Positions 16,154 to 24,661 of a DNA stretch of 27,597 nucleotides are shown here, in pieces. Each line of letters opens with the position of its first letter. The first letter of the stretch is position 1. Source of the stretch: Bacillota bacterium (GTDB taxonomy: Bacteria > Bacillota > Clostridia > Acetivibrionales > DSM-1351); NCBI GenBank assembly GCA_023444055.1, contig JAEZRV010000005.1, forward strand, positions 1-27,597. The letters run 5' to 3'. Below the pieces are notes generated by a model. It made no database searches. It saw nothing but the letters and a program-made list of their open reading frames with translations, and was not told where the DNA came from. The position numbers and the translations under genes are program-made.

Positions 16154-17533
16154 ATGTATTATGAAGATACTATTGCAGCACTCTCTACACCTATAGGTAC
16201 TGGTGGTATAGGGATATTAAGGATAAGTGGTATAAGAGCATTTGAAATTGTATCAAGGATATTTGTATCAAACAAATCTATAGCTGATATACCATCACAT
16301 TCAGTAACATATGGAAAAATAATAGATCCTATAAATAATACTGTTATTGACGAAGTATTATTGACTAAAATGTGTAAGCCAAAAACCTTTACAAGAGAAG
16401 ACATTGTTGAAATAAATTGTCATGGCGGATTAGTTGTTATAAATAGAGTCCTTGAGCTACTGCTTAAATATGGAGCACGCCCAGCTGAAGCCGGAGAATT
16501 TACTAAACGAGCATTTTTAAATGGTAGAATTGATTTGTCACAAGCTGAAGCAATTATTGACTTAATAAATTCTAAAACAGTTGAAAGTTCTAAAGCTGCT
16601 ATTAGTCATTTAGAAGGTAATTTGTCTAAAAAATTAACTGCTTTAAGAGAATCATTAGTAGGATTATTAGCGCATATAGAAGTAACAGTTGACTATCCTG
16701 AACATGACATTGAAGAGATAACAGGAGAAAAGGTTTTAGAGAGTTTAGAATTAATAAAAAATGACCTTAAGAGGCTAGCAAGGTCTTTTGATAAGGGTAA
16801 AATTCTCAGAGAAGGTATTAATATTGTTATAGCTGGTAAACCAAATGTTGGTAAATCATCATTACTAAATCAGTTATCTGGTAATACTAGAGCAATTGTT
16901 ACAGATATACCTGGAACAACAAGGGATATAATTGAAGAATATATTAATATCAAAGGCATTCCTGCAAAAATTACTGATACAGCTGGAATAAGAATTACTA
17001 AAGATATTGTTGAAAAAATAGGTGTAGACAAAGCATATAAAGCAGTAGAAAATGCTGATTTAGTTATTATGGTTATTGCTGCTGACACAGGAATTCTTGA
17101 AGAAGATGCAGAAGTACTAAAAATTATTCAAGATAAGAAAAGCATTGTAATGATTAATAAGACTGACTTGGTAGATGAGTTTAAAGTGAATGATATAAAG
17201 AAACAAATTAATGTTAACATTGTAATAGAGGCCTCGGTTATTAATGAGCAGGGAATAGAGGAACTTGAGGAAAATATTTATGACTTATTTTTTAAAGGGG
17301 ATATCTCTCAAAATAATGAATTAATATTAACAAATGCTAGGCATAAAAATTTAGTTGATATGAGTATAGACTCTATTAATCAAGCACTCAATTCATTTGA
17401 AATGGGTATGCCATTAGATATGGTTACTATAGATATAAAAAATTCTGCAGATTATATAGGACAAATTACAGGTGAATCAATAGACGATGCTGTTATGCAC
17501 AAAATATTTAGTCAATTCTGTATTGGTAAATAA
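16154..17533 (+). CDS. mnmE: tRNA uridine-34 modification GTPase MnmE
   Basis: 459 residues, full length. The N-terminal folate-binding domain is followed by a G domain inserted in a helical domain: G1 GKPNVGKSS (228-236), G2 around TTRD (255-258), G3 DTAG (275-278) and G4 NKTD (335-338). The C-terminus ends CIGK with the conserved cysteine (C456). With MnmG it installs the carboxymethylaminomethyl group on U34 of certain tRNAs, using potassium-activated GTP hydrolysis. The ribosome site is AGAGGTAA. Confidence 0.97.
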   Translation: MYYEDTIAALSTPIGTGGIGILRISGIRAFEIVSRIFVSNKSIADIPSHSVTYGKIIDPINNTVIDEVLLTKMCKPKTFTREDIVEINCHGGLVVINRVLELLLKYGARPAEAGEFTKRAFLNGRIDLSQAEAIIDLINSKTVESSKAAISHLEGNLSKKLTALRESLVGLLAHIEVTVDYPEHDIEEITGEKVLESLELIKNDLKRLARSFDKGKILREGINIVIAGKPNVGKSSLLNQLSGNTRAIVTDIPGTTRDIIEEYINIKGIPAKITDTAGIRITKDIVEKIGVDKAYKAVENADLVIMVIAADTGILEEDAEVLKIIQDKKSIVMINKTDLVDEFKVNDIKKQINVNIVIEASVINEQGIEELEENIYDLFFKGDISQNNELILTNARHKNLVDMSIDSINQALNSFEMGMPLDMVTIDIKNSADYIGQITGESIDDAVMHKIFSQFCIGK

Positions 17534-17708
17534 TATAAATAGAATTATAATATACTTTACTTTAAAAGTTTAGTGGACGAATGTATAATATTTGCTAATA
17601 ATAACGTTGCATTATAAAAATTAAGGAATGATATTTGAAGAAGAGTACAACAAAATTTGAAATAAAAGATTAATTATTATGTATAAGATATAGAAAGGAA
17701 GAATCCTA

Positions 17709-19598
17709 ATGGATTATTTCGCAGGAAGTTATGATGTAGTAGTTGTTGGAGCTGGACATGCTGGTTGTGAAGCTGCTTTAGCTGCTTCAAGGCTAGGGTG
17801 TAAAACAATAGTTTTTTCTATTAATTTGGATAGCATAGCGAATATGCCATGCAACCCCAATATTGGTGGTACTGCAAAAGGACATTTAGTTAGAGAAATA
17901 GATGCCTTAGGCGGAGAAATGGGTAAGAATACTGATAAAACATTTATTCAGTCAAAGATACTTAATTTTTCTAAAGGGCCAGCAGTTTATTCTTTGCGAG
18001 CGCAAGTTGACAGACGCCGTTACCAGATGGAGATGAAGCATACATTAGAATTACAAGATAATCTTGATATTAGGCAGGCGGAAATAGTTGAAATATTAAC
18101 TGATGATTCAAAAACAAAAATTATAGGCGTAAAAACTCATACAGGAGCAATATTTGAGTGCAAAGCTGTTGTTCTAACGACAGGAACATATTTAAAGGGA
18201 AGAATAATACTTGGAGATGTTAGCTACAGTGGGGGACCAGATGGGCTTTTCCCAGCAAACAAACTTTCTGAGAGTCTATTAAATTTAGATATTAAATTAT
18301 TAAGATTCAAGACAGGAACACCAGCAAGACTTAATAAGAGAAGCTTGGATTTTTCTAAAATGATTGAACAAACAGGAGACGATAAGATTATACCATTTTC
18401 TTTTGAAACTGAGAGTATAGAAAAAGATCAAGTTTCATGCTGGCTAACATATACAAATAATGAGACTCATGATGTTATAAGAAACAATTTGCATAGATCA
18501 CCTCTCTACAGTGGAGATATTACAGGTATTGGTCCTAGATATTGCCCATCAATTGAGGACAAGATTGTAAGGTTTGCTGATAAGGAAAGACATCAAGTGT
18601 TTGTAGAACCCATGGGATTAGATACTGAGGAAATGTATTTGCAGGGTATGTCTAGTAGTCTTCCAGAAGATGTTCAGATGGAGTTTATGAAAACAATTCC
18701 TGGTTTAGAGGATGTAAAGGTAATGAGAAGTGCTTATGCAATTGAATATGATGGCATTGATGCAACACAATTAAAATTATCACTTGAGTATAAAAATATA
18801 GATGGATTATTCTCAGCAGGCCAAATAAATGGCAGTTCAGGTTATGAAGAAGCTGCAGCACAAGGCCTTGTTGCAGGAATTAATGCGGCAATGAAGATTA
18901 AAGAAAGAGAACCAATGATATTGGATAGGTCTCAAGCTTATATTGGTGTACTAATAGATGATCTTGTAACTAAAGGTACAAAAGAACCTTATAGAATGAT
19001 GACTTCTAGAGCTGAATACAGGTTACTACTAAGACAAGATAATGCGGATTTAAGATTAACTCCAATTGGTAGAGAGATTGGACTAATCAGTGATGAGCGT
19101 TATGCAGGGTTTTTACAAAAAAAGGAACTCGTTGAAGAAGAGATTGAGAGAATTGAAAAAACTTATTTACCGCCTAGTGAAAAGGTATTAAACTATCTTG
19201 AAAGTAGGAATAGCACAGCGATAAAAAGTGGCATTAATCTTGCTGAACTTTTGAGAAGGCCTGAAATAAGCTATGATAGCCTATCTGAAATATGTGAACT
19301 ACCAAAATTGTCTAGATCTGTAAGGGAACAAGTTGAAATATCCATCAAGTATGAGGGGTATATCAAAAGACAGATTCAGCAAGTTGAACAGTTTAAAAAG
19401 CTGGAAGGTAGAAAACTACCAAATGATATAGATTATTCAGCAATTAAAAATTTAAGACTAGAAGCTAAGCAGAAGCTTTCTAAGATAAAACCAGATTCCA
19501 TAGGTCAAGCCTCAAGAATAACTGGAGTATCACCAGCTGATATTACTGCACTACTTATATATCTTGAACAAATAAATAGAACTGCTAATCAGAATTAG
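17709..19598 (+). CDS. mnmG: tRNA uridine-34 modification enzyme MnmG (GidA)
   Basis: 629 residues. The FAD-binding motif GAGHAG is at 14-19, and the family signatures CNPNIGGTAKGHLVREIDALGG and YCPSIEDKIVRF (with its conserved cysteine) are present. The C-terminal helical domain that contacts MnmE and tRNA is complete (RITGVSPADITALLIYLEQ). It pairs with MnmE. A 175-base gap from mnmE contains no convincing terminator. AGGAAG precedes ATG 17709. Confidence 0.97.
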   Translation: MDYFAGSYDVVVVGAGHAGCEAALAASRLGCKTIVFSINLDSIANMPCNPNIGGTAKGHLVREIDALGGEMGKNTDKTFIQSKILNFSKGPAVYSLRAQVDRRRYQMEMKHTLELQDNLDIRQAEIVEILTDDSKTKIIGVKTHTGAIFECKAVVLTTGTYLKGRIILGDVSYSGGPDGLFPANKLSESLLNLDIKLLRFKTGTPARLNKRSLDFSKMIEQTGDDKIIPFSFETESIEKDQVSCWLTYTNNETHDVIRNNLHRSPLYSGDITGIGPRYCPSIEDKIVRFADKERHQVFVEPMGLDTEEMYLQGMSSSLPEDVQMEFMKTIPGLEDVKVMRSAYAIEYDGIDATQLKLSLEYKNIDGLFSAGQINGSSGYEEAAAQGLVAGINAAMKIKEREPMILDRSQAYIGVLIDDLVTKGTKEPYRMMTSRAEYRLLLRQDNADLRLTPIGREIGLISDERYAGFLQKKELVEEEIERIEKTYLPPSEKVLNYLESRNSTAIKSGINLAELLRRPEISYDSLSEICELPKLSRSVREQVEISIKYEGYIKRQIQQVEQFKKLEGRKLPNDIDYSAIKNLRLEAKQKLSKIKPDSIGQASRITGVSPADITALLIYLEQINRTANQN

Positions 19599-19756
19599 CT
19601 CAAAAATAATTGGACATTCAGGATTAAGTTAAAAATACATGTTTTAATATTATAAGTGAAAAAGAGGTAAACAGGATAAATTATATTCTTTATAGATTAA
19701 ATCAACATATTACTAGATTTTAGTGAGTTTTCTTATATTAAAACTGGGAGGAAAAT

Positions 19757-20482
19757 ATGGCATTAGATATAGAATTAAGTGAGCTTCTAATAAAAGGAGC
19801 TCTGCATTATGGAAAAGATATCAATATTCAGCAAATAGAGCAGTTTACTCAGTATATGGATATACTTAAGGATTGGAACACAAAAATGAATTTAACTGCT
19901 ATAGAGGATGATAGGGAAATAATTATCAAGCATTTCATTGATTCTTTAAGTATCTTGCCATATGTAAAGGATAAGGAACAAAAAATAATTGATGTTGGGA
20001 CAGGTGCTGGATTTCCCGGTATTCCCTTAAAGATTGCCAATAGTAATATTGATGTAACATTACTTGATTCATTAGAAAAAAGGGTTAAGTTTTTAAATGA
20101 AGTGATAAAATCAACAAATATTACAAAGATAAAAGCTGTCCATGGTAGAGCTGAGGACATGGGTGTCAATCCTATATATAGAGAAAAGTATGATATAGCT
20201 GTCGCAAGAGCTGTTGCAAATTTACCAGTTTTACTTGAATATTGTCTACCTTTTGTAAAAATAAATGGAATTTTTATCGCAATGAAAGGAAATAACACAG
20301 ACGAATTTAACAATTGTAGCAAAGCGCTCGACATATTAGGTGGGAAAATTGAGAATATTGAGAAAATGGAATTACCTTTTACTAATATAGAAAGAAATGT
20401 TGTGGTGGTAAGAAAGTTTAGACAAACGCCGACAAAATACCCAAGGAAAGCTGGTAAACCAGGAAAAGAGCCGTTGATATAG
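19757..20482 (+). CDS. rsmG: 16S rRNA (guanine-527-N7)-methyltransferase RsmG
   Basis: 241 residues, the normal size. The S-adenosylmethionine-binding motif IIDVGTGAGFPGIPLKI is clear, and the C-terminal YPRKAGKPGKEPL is the family ending. It methylates G527 of 16S rRNA; loss is known to cause low-level streptomycin resistance in other bacteria. A strong site GGGAGG precedes ATG 19757. It lies between mnmG and noc, the standard position. Confidence 0.96.
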   Translation: MALDIELSELLIKGALHYGKDINIQQIEQFTQYMDILKDWNTKMNLTAIEDDREIIIKHFIDSLSILPYVKDKEQKIIDVGTGAGFPGIPLKIANSNIDVTLLDSLEKRVKFLNEVIKSTNITKIKAVHGRAEDMGVNPIYREKYDIAVARAVANLPVLLEYCLPFVKINGIFIAMKGNNTDEFNNCSKALDILGGKIENIEKMELPFTNIERNVVVVRKFRQTPTKYPRKAGKPGKEPLI

Positions 20483-20641
20483 GAATTAATTAAAATCATT
20501 TTAAAGATTTTTATCGAACGATTTTTTTCTGGGAATAAAGGAAATGAATTAAAACAAGAGAATTATCCTTTGTATGTAATTTACAATATTTGGTAGATTG
20601 CTAAAGAAAAAATCAAATTTTATACAAAGGATGGTGCCGTT

Positions 20642-21487
20642 ATGTTAGAAAGCAAAGTTCAGTTTTCAAAGCAGGAAAAGAAAGAAGAGCTAAAAAATAT
20701 TACTTATGTTGGTATTGATTTTATAAGGCCAAATCCATACCAACCAAGAAAACAATTCAATAAGTTAGCTCTCGAAGAACTGTGTGAATCTATAAAACAG
20801 TATGGAGTATTGCAACCAATTAACGTAAGAAAAATATCACTTAGCACATATGAACTTGTTGCAGGAGAAAGAAGATTAAGAGCAGCAACAATGGCTGGCT
20901 TGAAAGAAATTCCTGCAATAATAATTAATGTTGATGATAATGATTCAGCTGTAATGGCCTTAATAGAAAATTTGCAAAGAGAAGATTTAAGCTATATGGA
21001 AGAAGCAGAAGGATATAGTAATTTAATAAATGAGCATGATTTTACGCAAGAAGAATTGGCTCAGAAAATTGGAAAAAGTCAATCAACTATTGCTAACAAA
21101 ATCAGATTATTAAAGTTGCCTCCGCTAGTAAAAAAGATTCTTGCAGATAACAATCTTACTGAGAGACATGCACGGGCTTTACTTAAGCTTCACGATGAAC
21201 AGTTACAGCTAAAAGTATTAAGATTAGTGTGCGAAAGAGGGTTAAATGTAAAAAAGACTGAAGATCTAGTTGAGAAGGCAATAGATAAATTCTCTAAGGA
21301 CATCAGAAAGAAGGCCAGTGATAGAAGAGTAACTAAATCTATAAAGGATGTAAGAATTTTTGTAAATACCATAAAGCAAGCAATTGATATAATGAAGCAA
21401 TCTGGAATAAATGCTAAAGCGGCTCAAGTTGATAGAGGAGAATACATAGAATTTGTTGTACGTGTTCCTAAGAATAATATGGCTTAA
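20642..21487 (+). CDS. noc: Nucleoid occlusion protein Noc (ParB paralogue)
   Basis: 281 residues with the ParB-type CTP-binding motif GERRLRAA (75-82) and helix-turn-helix (about 134-178). At the four specificity positions it has Q147, K153, K158 and R175, exactly the Noc set (Caulobacter 173/179/184/201), whereas the Spo0J in this window has R/T/G/G. That and the location after rsmG identify it as Noc, which in Bacillus binds Noc sites across the chromosome, spreads with CTP and blocks division over the nucleoid. The N-terminus (MLESKVQFSKQEKKEEL) lacks the obvious FxRFFG-like amphipathic anchor of Bacillus Noc, so membrane binding is uncertain. In Bacillus soj and spo0J follow; here they do not. 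Confidence 0.9.
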   Translation: MLESKVQFSKQEKKEELKNITYVGIDFIRPNPYQPRKQFNKLALEELCESIKQYGVLQPINVRKISLSTYELVAGERRLRAATMAGLKEIPAIIINVDDNDSAVMALIENLQREDLSYMEEAEGYSNLINEHDFTQEELAQKIGKSQSTIANKIRLLKLPPLVKKILADNNLTERHARALLKLHDEQLQLKVLRLVCERGLNVKKTEDLVEKAIDKFSKDIRKKASDRRVTKSIKDVRIFVNTIKQAIDIMKQSGINAKAAQVDRGEYIEFVVRVPKNNMA

Positions 21488-21652
21488 TATTTAAATTTCA
21501 AATAGTATGGTTTGTCAAAAATATGCCCATGTTAATATTTCGTAAAAAAAATAACAATGAAAGTGAGATTAACACAAATAGCATGGGCTAGGTGCATTAT
21601 TCTCTATTTTATCTTTCAGCCTTGTAAAATGTTAATAATTATTTGTAATAAT

Positions 21653-21690
21653 AAAAAAGTGGATTGTTACTATAGACCACTTTTTTGTTA
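21653..21690 (+). terminator. Rho-independent terminator downstream of noc
   Basis: A 10-bp perfect stem (AAAAAAGTGG 21653-21662 with CCACTTTTTT 21677-21686, 14-nt loop) ending in a T run, 165 bases past the noc stop. The A-rich 5' arm makes it potentially bidirectional. Confidence 0.8.
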
Positions 21691-21713
21691 TATTAATATA
21701 AATGATATTTCTT

Positions 21714-21819
21714 TTATAACGAGGCAAGATAATGTCTCCTACTTCTATAAGGGGCGGTTACTGCTTTGGCTTTCAGGCGGTGAGAATATCTCCCGACTCG
21801 TTGGAACTAGGCGTTATAA
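21714..21819 (+). other. Candidate structured RNA element between noc and gyrA
   Basis: A 106-base block of clearly higher G+C than its flanks is closed by an 8-bp perfect stem (TTATAACG 21714-21721 with CGTTATAA 21812-21819). Inside are a hairpin with stem CGG-GAGA/TCTC-CCG around 21778-21796 and a weaker hairpin CTCCT/AGGGG around 21736-21754. The 5' strand AACGAG can alternatively pair with CTCGTT at 21797-21802. No riboswitch family I know fits. It might also be a remnant of an insertion-sequence end. A 114-codon frame across it looks non-coding. Confidence 0.3.
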
Positions 21820-21967
21820 GACTATAAATAAGCATATTCTATTTAATAACGAAAGATTAATTAAGGATATTATTGGAAATAATATTAGTAACTTATACTA
21901 GTCGTTAATAAAACAAATTAAAATAGTAAGTAAATTATACTAATATAAATATATAGTTACAAAAAAG

Positions 21968-21996
21968 TGGACAGGTAGCCAAAAGTTTATTACAAT
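21968..21996 (+). promoter_or_regulatory. Putative gyrA promoter
   Basis: -35 TGGACA (21968-21973) and -10 TACAAT (21991-21996), each one base from consensus, with a 17-nt spacer, 50 bp ahead of the gyrA start. Confidence 0.55.
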
Positions 21997-22046
21997 ATAT
22001 AGTGGATTTGATTGTTTTTAAAATATGAAAAGAGGTAAAAAGTTTA

Positions 22047-24602
22047 ATGGCAGATGAAATAAGGGAGCAAAAAATTATTCCTATAGACATAGAAGAAGAG
22101 ATGAAAAAGTCTTTTATAGACTATGCTATGAGTGTAATTATAGACAGAGCACTACCTGATGTTCGAGATGGATTAAAACCAGTTCACAGGCGTATACTTT
22201 ACACTATGTATGCATCTGGTTTTACACCTGAAAAGGCATATAGAAAATCTGTTGCGACCGTTGGTGAATGCTTAAAAAGCTATCATCCACATGGTGATGC
22301 TGCTGTTTATGATAGTCTTGTACGTATGGCACAGGACTTTTCACTAAGACATACCCTTGTTGATGGACATGGAAACTTTGGTTCTAGAGATGGTGATTGT
22401 GCAGCTGCAATGAGGTATACTGAGGCAAAGTTAACAAAGATATCAATGGAAATGCTTGCTGACATAAATAAGGATACTGTAGACTTTAAACCAAATTTTG
22501 ATGAGCATGAAGTTGAACCGGTTGTTTTACCATCTAGGTTTCCAAATCTATTGGTAAATGGTTCTCAGGGTATTGCAGTTGGTATGGCGACAAATATTCC
22601 GCCTCATAATTTAGGTGAGGTAATTGATGGTGTTTGTGCAGTAATAGATAATCCAGAAATAACTATTGATGAATTAATGAAATATATTAAGGGGCCTGAT
22701 TTCCCTACAGCTGCTAAAATAGTAGGAAAAAAAGGTATAAGAGAAGCATACAGAACTGGTAGAGGCAGAATGGTAGTTCGTTCTGAAGCTACTATAGAAG
22801 AAATGCCTGGTAATAGGCACAGAATAATTATTTCTGAAATACCATATATGGTTAATAAAGCACGCCTTATAGAGAAAATTGCTGATCTTGTTAAAGAAAA
22901 GAGAATAGAAGGAATATCATTCTTACAGGATGAATCAGGGAGAGAAGAACCTGTAAGAATTGTAATTGAGCTTAAGCGTGATGCAAATCCAGGTGTAGTA
23001 TTAAACCAGCTATACAAGAACACACAGCTTCAAGAGACCTTTAGTGCAAATATGGTAGCAATAGTACCTACAGAAGACAATCTTTATGAGCCGAGAACGC
23101 TTAATTTAAGAGAAATTCTTGATTATTACATAGCTCATCAAAAAGATGTTATTAGGCGTAGAACAAAGTTTGAGCTTGATAAGGCTGAGGCTCGAGCGCA
23201 TATATTAGAGGGGTTAAGGATTGCGCTTGATCATTTAGATGAGGTTATCAAAATAATTAGATCATCCAAAACTGAGGCAAATGCTAAGGAAGGCTTAATT
23301 GAAAGGTTTGGATTTAGTGAAAAGCAAGCCCAGGCTATTGTAGATATGAGATTGGGCCGTTTAACAGGTTTAGAAAGAGAAAAGATAGATAATGAATACA
23401 ATGAACTTATTGTAAAGATAAATTATTATAAGGATGTTTTAGCTAATGAAGTTCTCGTATTTGGAATAATAAAAGATGAATTAAGAGTTATTAGAGATAA
23501 ATACGCTAATGAAAGAAGAACAAAGATAGAAATTGATGAGTATGAAATAGATATGGAAGATCTCATTGAAGAAGAGGAAAGCGTAATCACCTTGACTCAT
23601 TTTGGGTATATTAAGAGATTACCTGCTGACACTTATACCAGTCAGAGACGTGGTGGAAAAGGAATTATAGGCCTAAGTACCAGAGAAGAAGACTTTGTTA
23701 AGGATTTATTTGTCACATCTACTCACCATTATATTATGTTCTTTACTAATAAAGGAAGAGTTTATAGACTAAAGGCATATGAGATTCCGGAGTCAGGAAG
23801 ACAGGCAAAAGGAACGGCAATAGTAAACTTACTGCAGCTTGATGGAGACGAAAAAATAACAACAGTTATCCCTATTAAGGAGTATAAAGATGGACAATAT
23901 CTTGTTATGGCTACTCGTAATGGCTTAGTAAAGAAAACTGATGTTATGGAGTATAGCAATATTAGGAAGGGCGGACTTGCTGCAGTTTCATTAAGAGAAG
24001 ATGATCAACTTATAGATGTAAAACTCACTGATGGAAATCAGGATATTATAATTTCTACTTTTGATGGAATGGCTATACGTTTCAATGAATCTGATGCTAG
24101 ACCGATAGGAAGAGTTTCACAGGGAGTTAAAGGGATAGATCTTGATAATGATGACTATGTTATCGGTATGGATGTTTGTACAGATAATAATACTCTATTG
24201 GTTGTAACGGAGAATGGATTTGGTAAAAGAACTGAATTAGATGAGTATAAGGTGCAAAATAGGGGCGGTAAAGGTGTTCTTACTTATAGAATCACTGAAA
24301 AGACAGGCAAATCTGTTGGAATGATGATTGTATCAGATGAAGATGATATTATGTTAATCAGTAGTGACGGAACAATTATCCGTATGAAAGTTAGTGAAAT
24401 TAGTATTCTTGGTAGAGCAACCCAAGGTGTTACACTAATGAGAATGGCTGATGATGTTAAAGTTGTAAGCATGGCAAAAATGGTAAAAGAAGATGATGTG
24501 GATAGTGAAGACAGTACAGAGTCTACTGATGATGTTGATGATATAGGAAATGACAATTTAGATTCCAATTTATCAGAAACTTCAGAAGATGGTGAGATAT
24601 AA
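22047..24602 (+). CDS. gyrA: DNA gyrase subunit A
   Basis: 851 residues. The catalytic tyrosine is Y124 in AAMRYTEAKL. The breakage-reunion domain is followed by a C-terminal beta-pinwheel carrying the GyrA box QRRGGKG, which separates gyrase from topoisomerase IV ParC. The protein ends in a very acidic tail (about the last 38 residues, rich in D, E and S). At the quinolone-determining site the sequence is HPHGDAAVYDS, so the position of E. coli Ser83 is Ala85 while the Asp87 equivalent (D89) is kept. The gene is remote from gyrB and on the other arm, but still reads away from oriC. Ribosome site AGAGGTAA. Confidence 0.97.
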   Translation: MADEIREQKIIPIDIEEEMKKSFIDYAMSVIIDRALPDVRDGLKPVHRRILYTMYASGFTPEKAYRKSVATVGECLKSYHPHGDAAVYDSLVRMAQDFSLRHTLVDGHGNFGSRDGDCAAAMRYTEAKLTKISMEMLADINKDTVDFKPNFDEHEVEPVVLPSRFPNLLVNGSQGIAVGMATNIPPHNLGEVIDGVCAVIDNPEITIDELMKYIKGPDFPTAAKIVGKKGIREAYRTGRGRMVVRSEATIEEMPGNRHRIIISEIPYMVNKARLIEKIADLVKEKRIEGISFLQDESGREEPVRIVIELKRDANPGVVLNQLYKNTQLQETFSANMVAIVPTEDNLYEPRTLNLREILDYYIAHQKDVIRRRTKFELDKAEARAHILEGLRIALDHLDEVIKIIRSSKTEANAKEGLIERFGFSEKQAQAIVDMRLGRLTGLEREKIDNEYNELIVKINYYKDVLANEVLVFGIIKDELRVIRDKYANERRTKIEIDEYEIDMEDLIEEEESVITLTHFGYIKRLPADTYTSQRRGGKGIIGLSTREEDFVKDLFVTSTHHYIMFFTNKGRVYRLKAYEIPESGRQAKGTAIVNLLQLDGDEKITTVIPIKEYKDGQYLVMATRNGLVKKTDVMEYSNIRKGGLAAVSLREDDQLIDVKLTDGNQDIIISTFDGMAIRFNESDARPIGRVSQGVKGIDLDNDDYVIGMDVCTDNNTLLVVTENGFGKRTELDEYKVQNRGGKGVLTYRITEKTGKSVGMMIVSDEDDIMLISSDGTIIRMKVSEISILGRATQGVTLMRMADDVKVVSMAKMVKEDDVDSEDSTESTDDVDDIGNDNLDSNLSETSEDGEI

Positions 24603-24661
24603 TAGTATTTAAATTTAATAGAGATGTGAATTTTTAATAAAAGTAATACAAAGGAGGCTAT

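Larger units (their letters stand above)
21488..22046. other. Intergenic region between noc and gyrA
   Basis: These 559 bases hold the noc terminator (21653-21690), the candidate structured element (21714-21819) and the gyrA promoter (21968-21996). No believable protein gene is present. This is the second inferred junction of the origin-centred inversion described in the findings. Confidence 0.6.

Noticed and set aside
20009..20022. Noc-site-like sequence ATTTCCCGGTATTC in rsmG
   Set aside because: Only about 10 of 14 positions match the Noc palindrome, the right half-site is absent, and the bases encode the conserved GFPGIP motif.
19849..20499. A 216-codon open frame on the minus strand across rsmG
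   Set aside because: It lies wholly opposite rsmG, whose SAM motif and family ending are clear, and its translation is low-complexity and hydrophobic without a ribosome site.
20483..20641. Possible terminator hairpins between rsmG and noc (AAAATC/GATTTT; ATCG/CGAT before a T run)
   Set aside because: Stems of 4-6 A/T-rich pairs are too weak to call.
21557..21901. A 114-codon plus-strand open frame between noc and gyrA
   Set aside because: It runs through the noc terminator hairpin and the folded element, has no recognisable domain, and has a cysteine/tyrosine/isoleucine-rich composition unlike neighbouring proteins.
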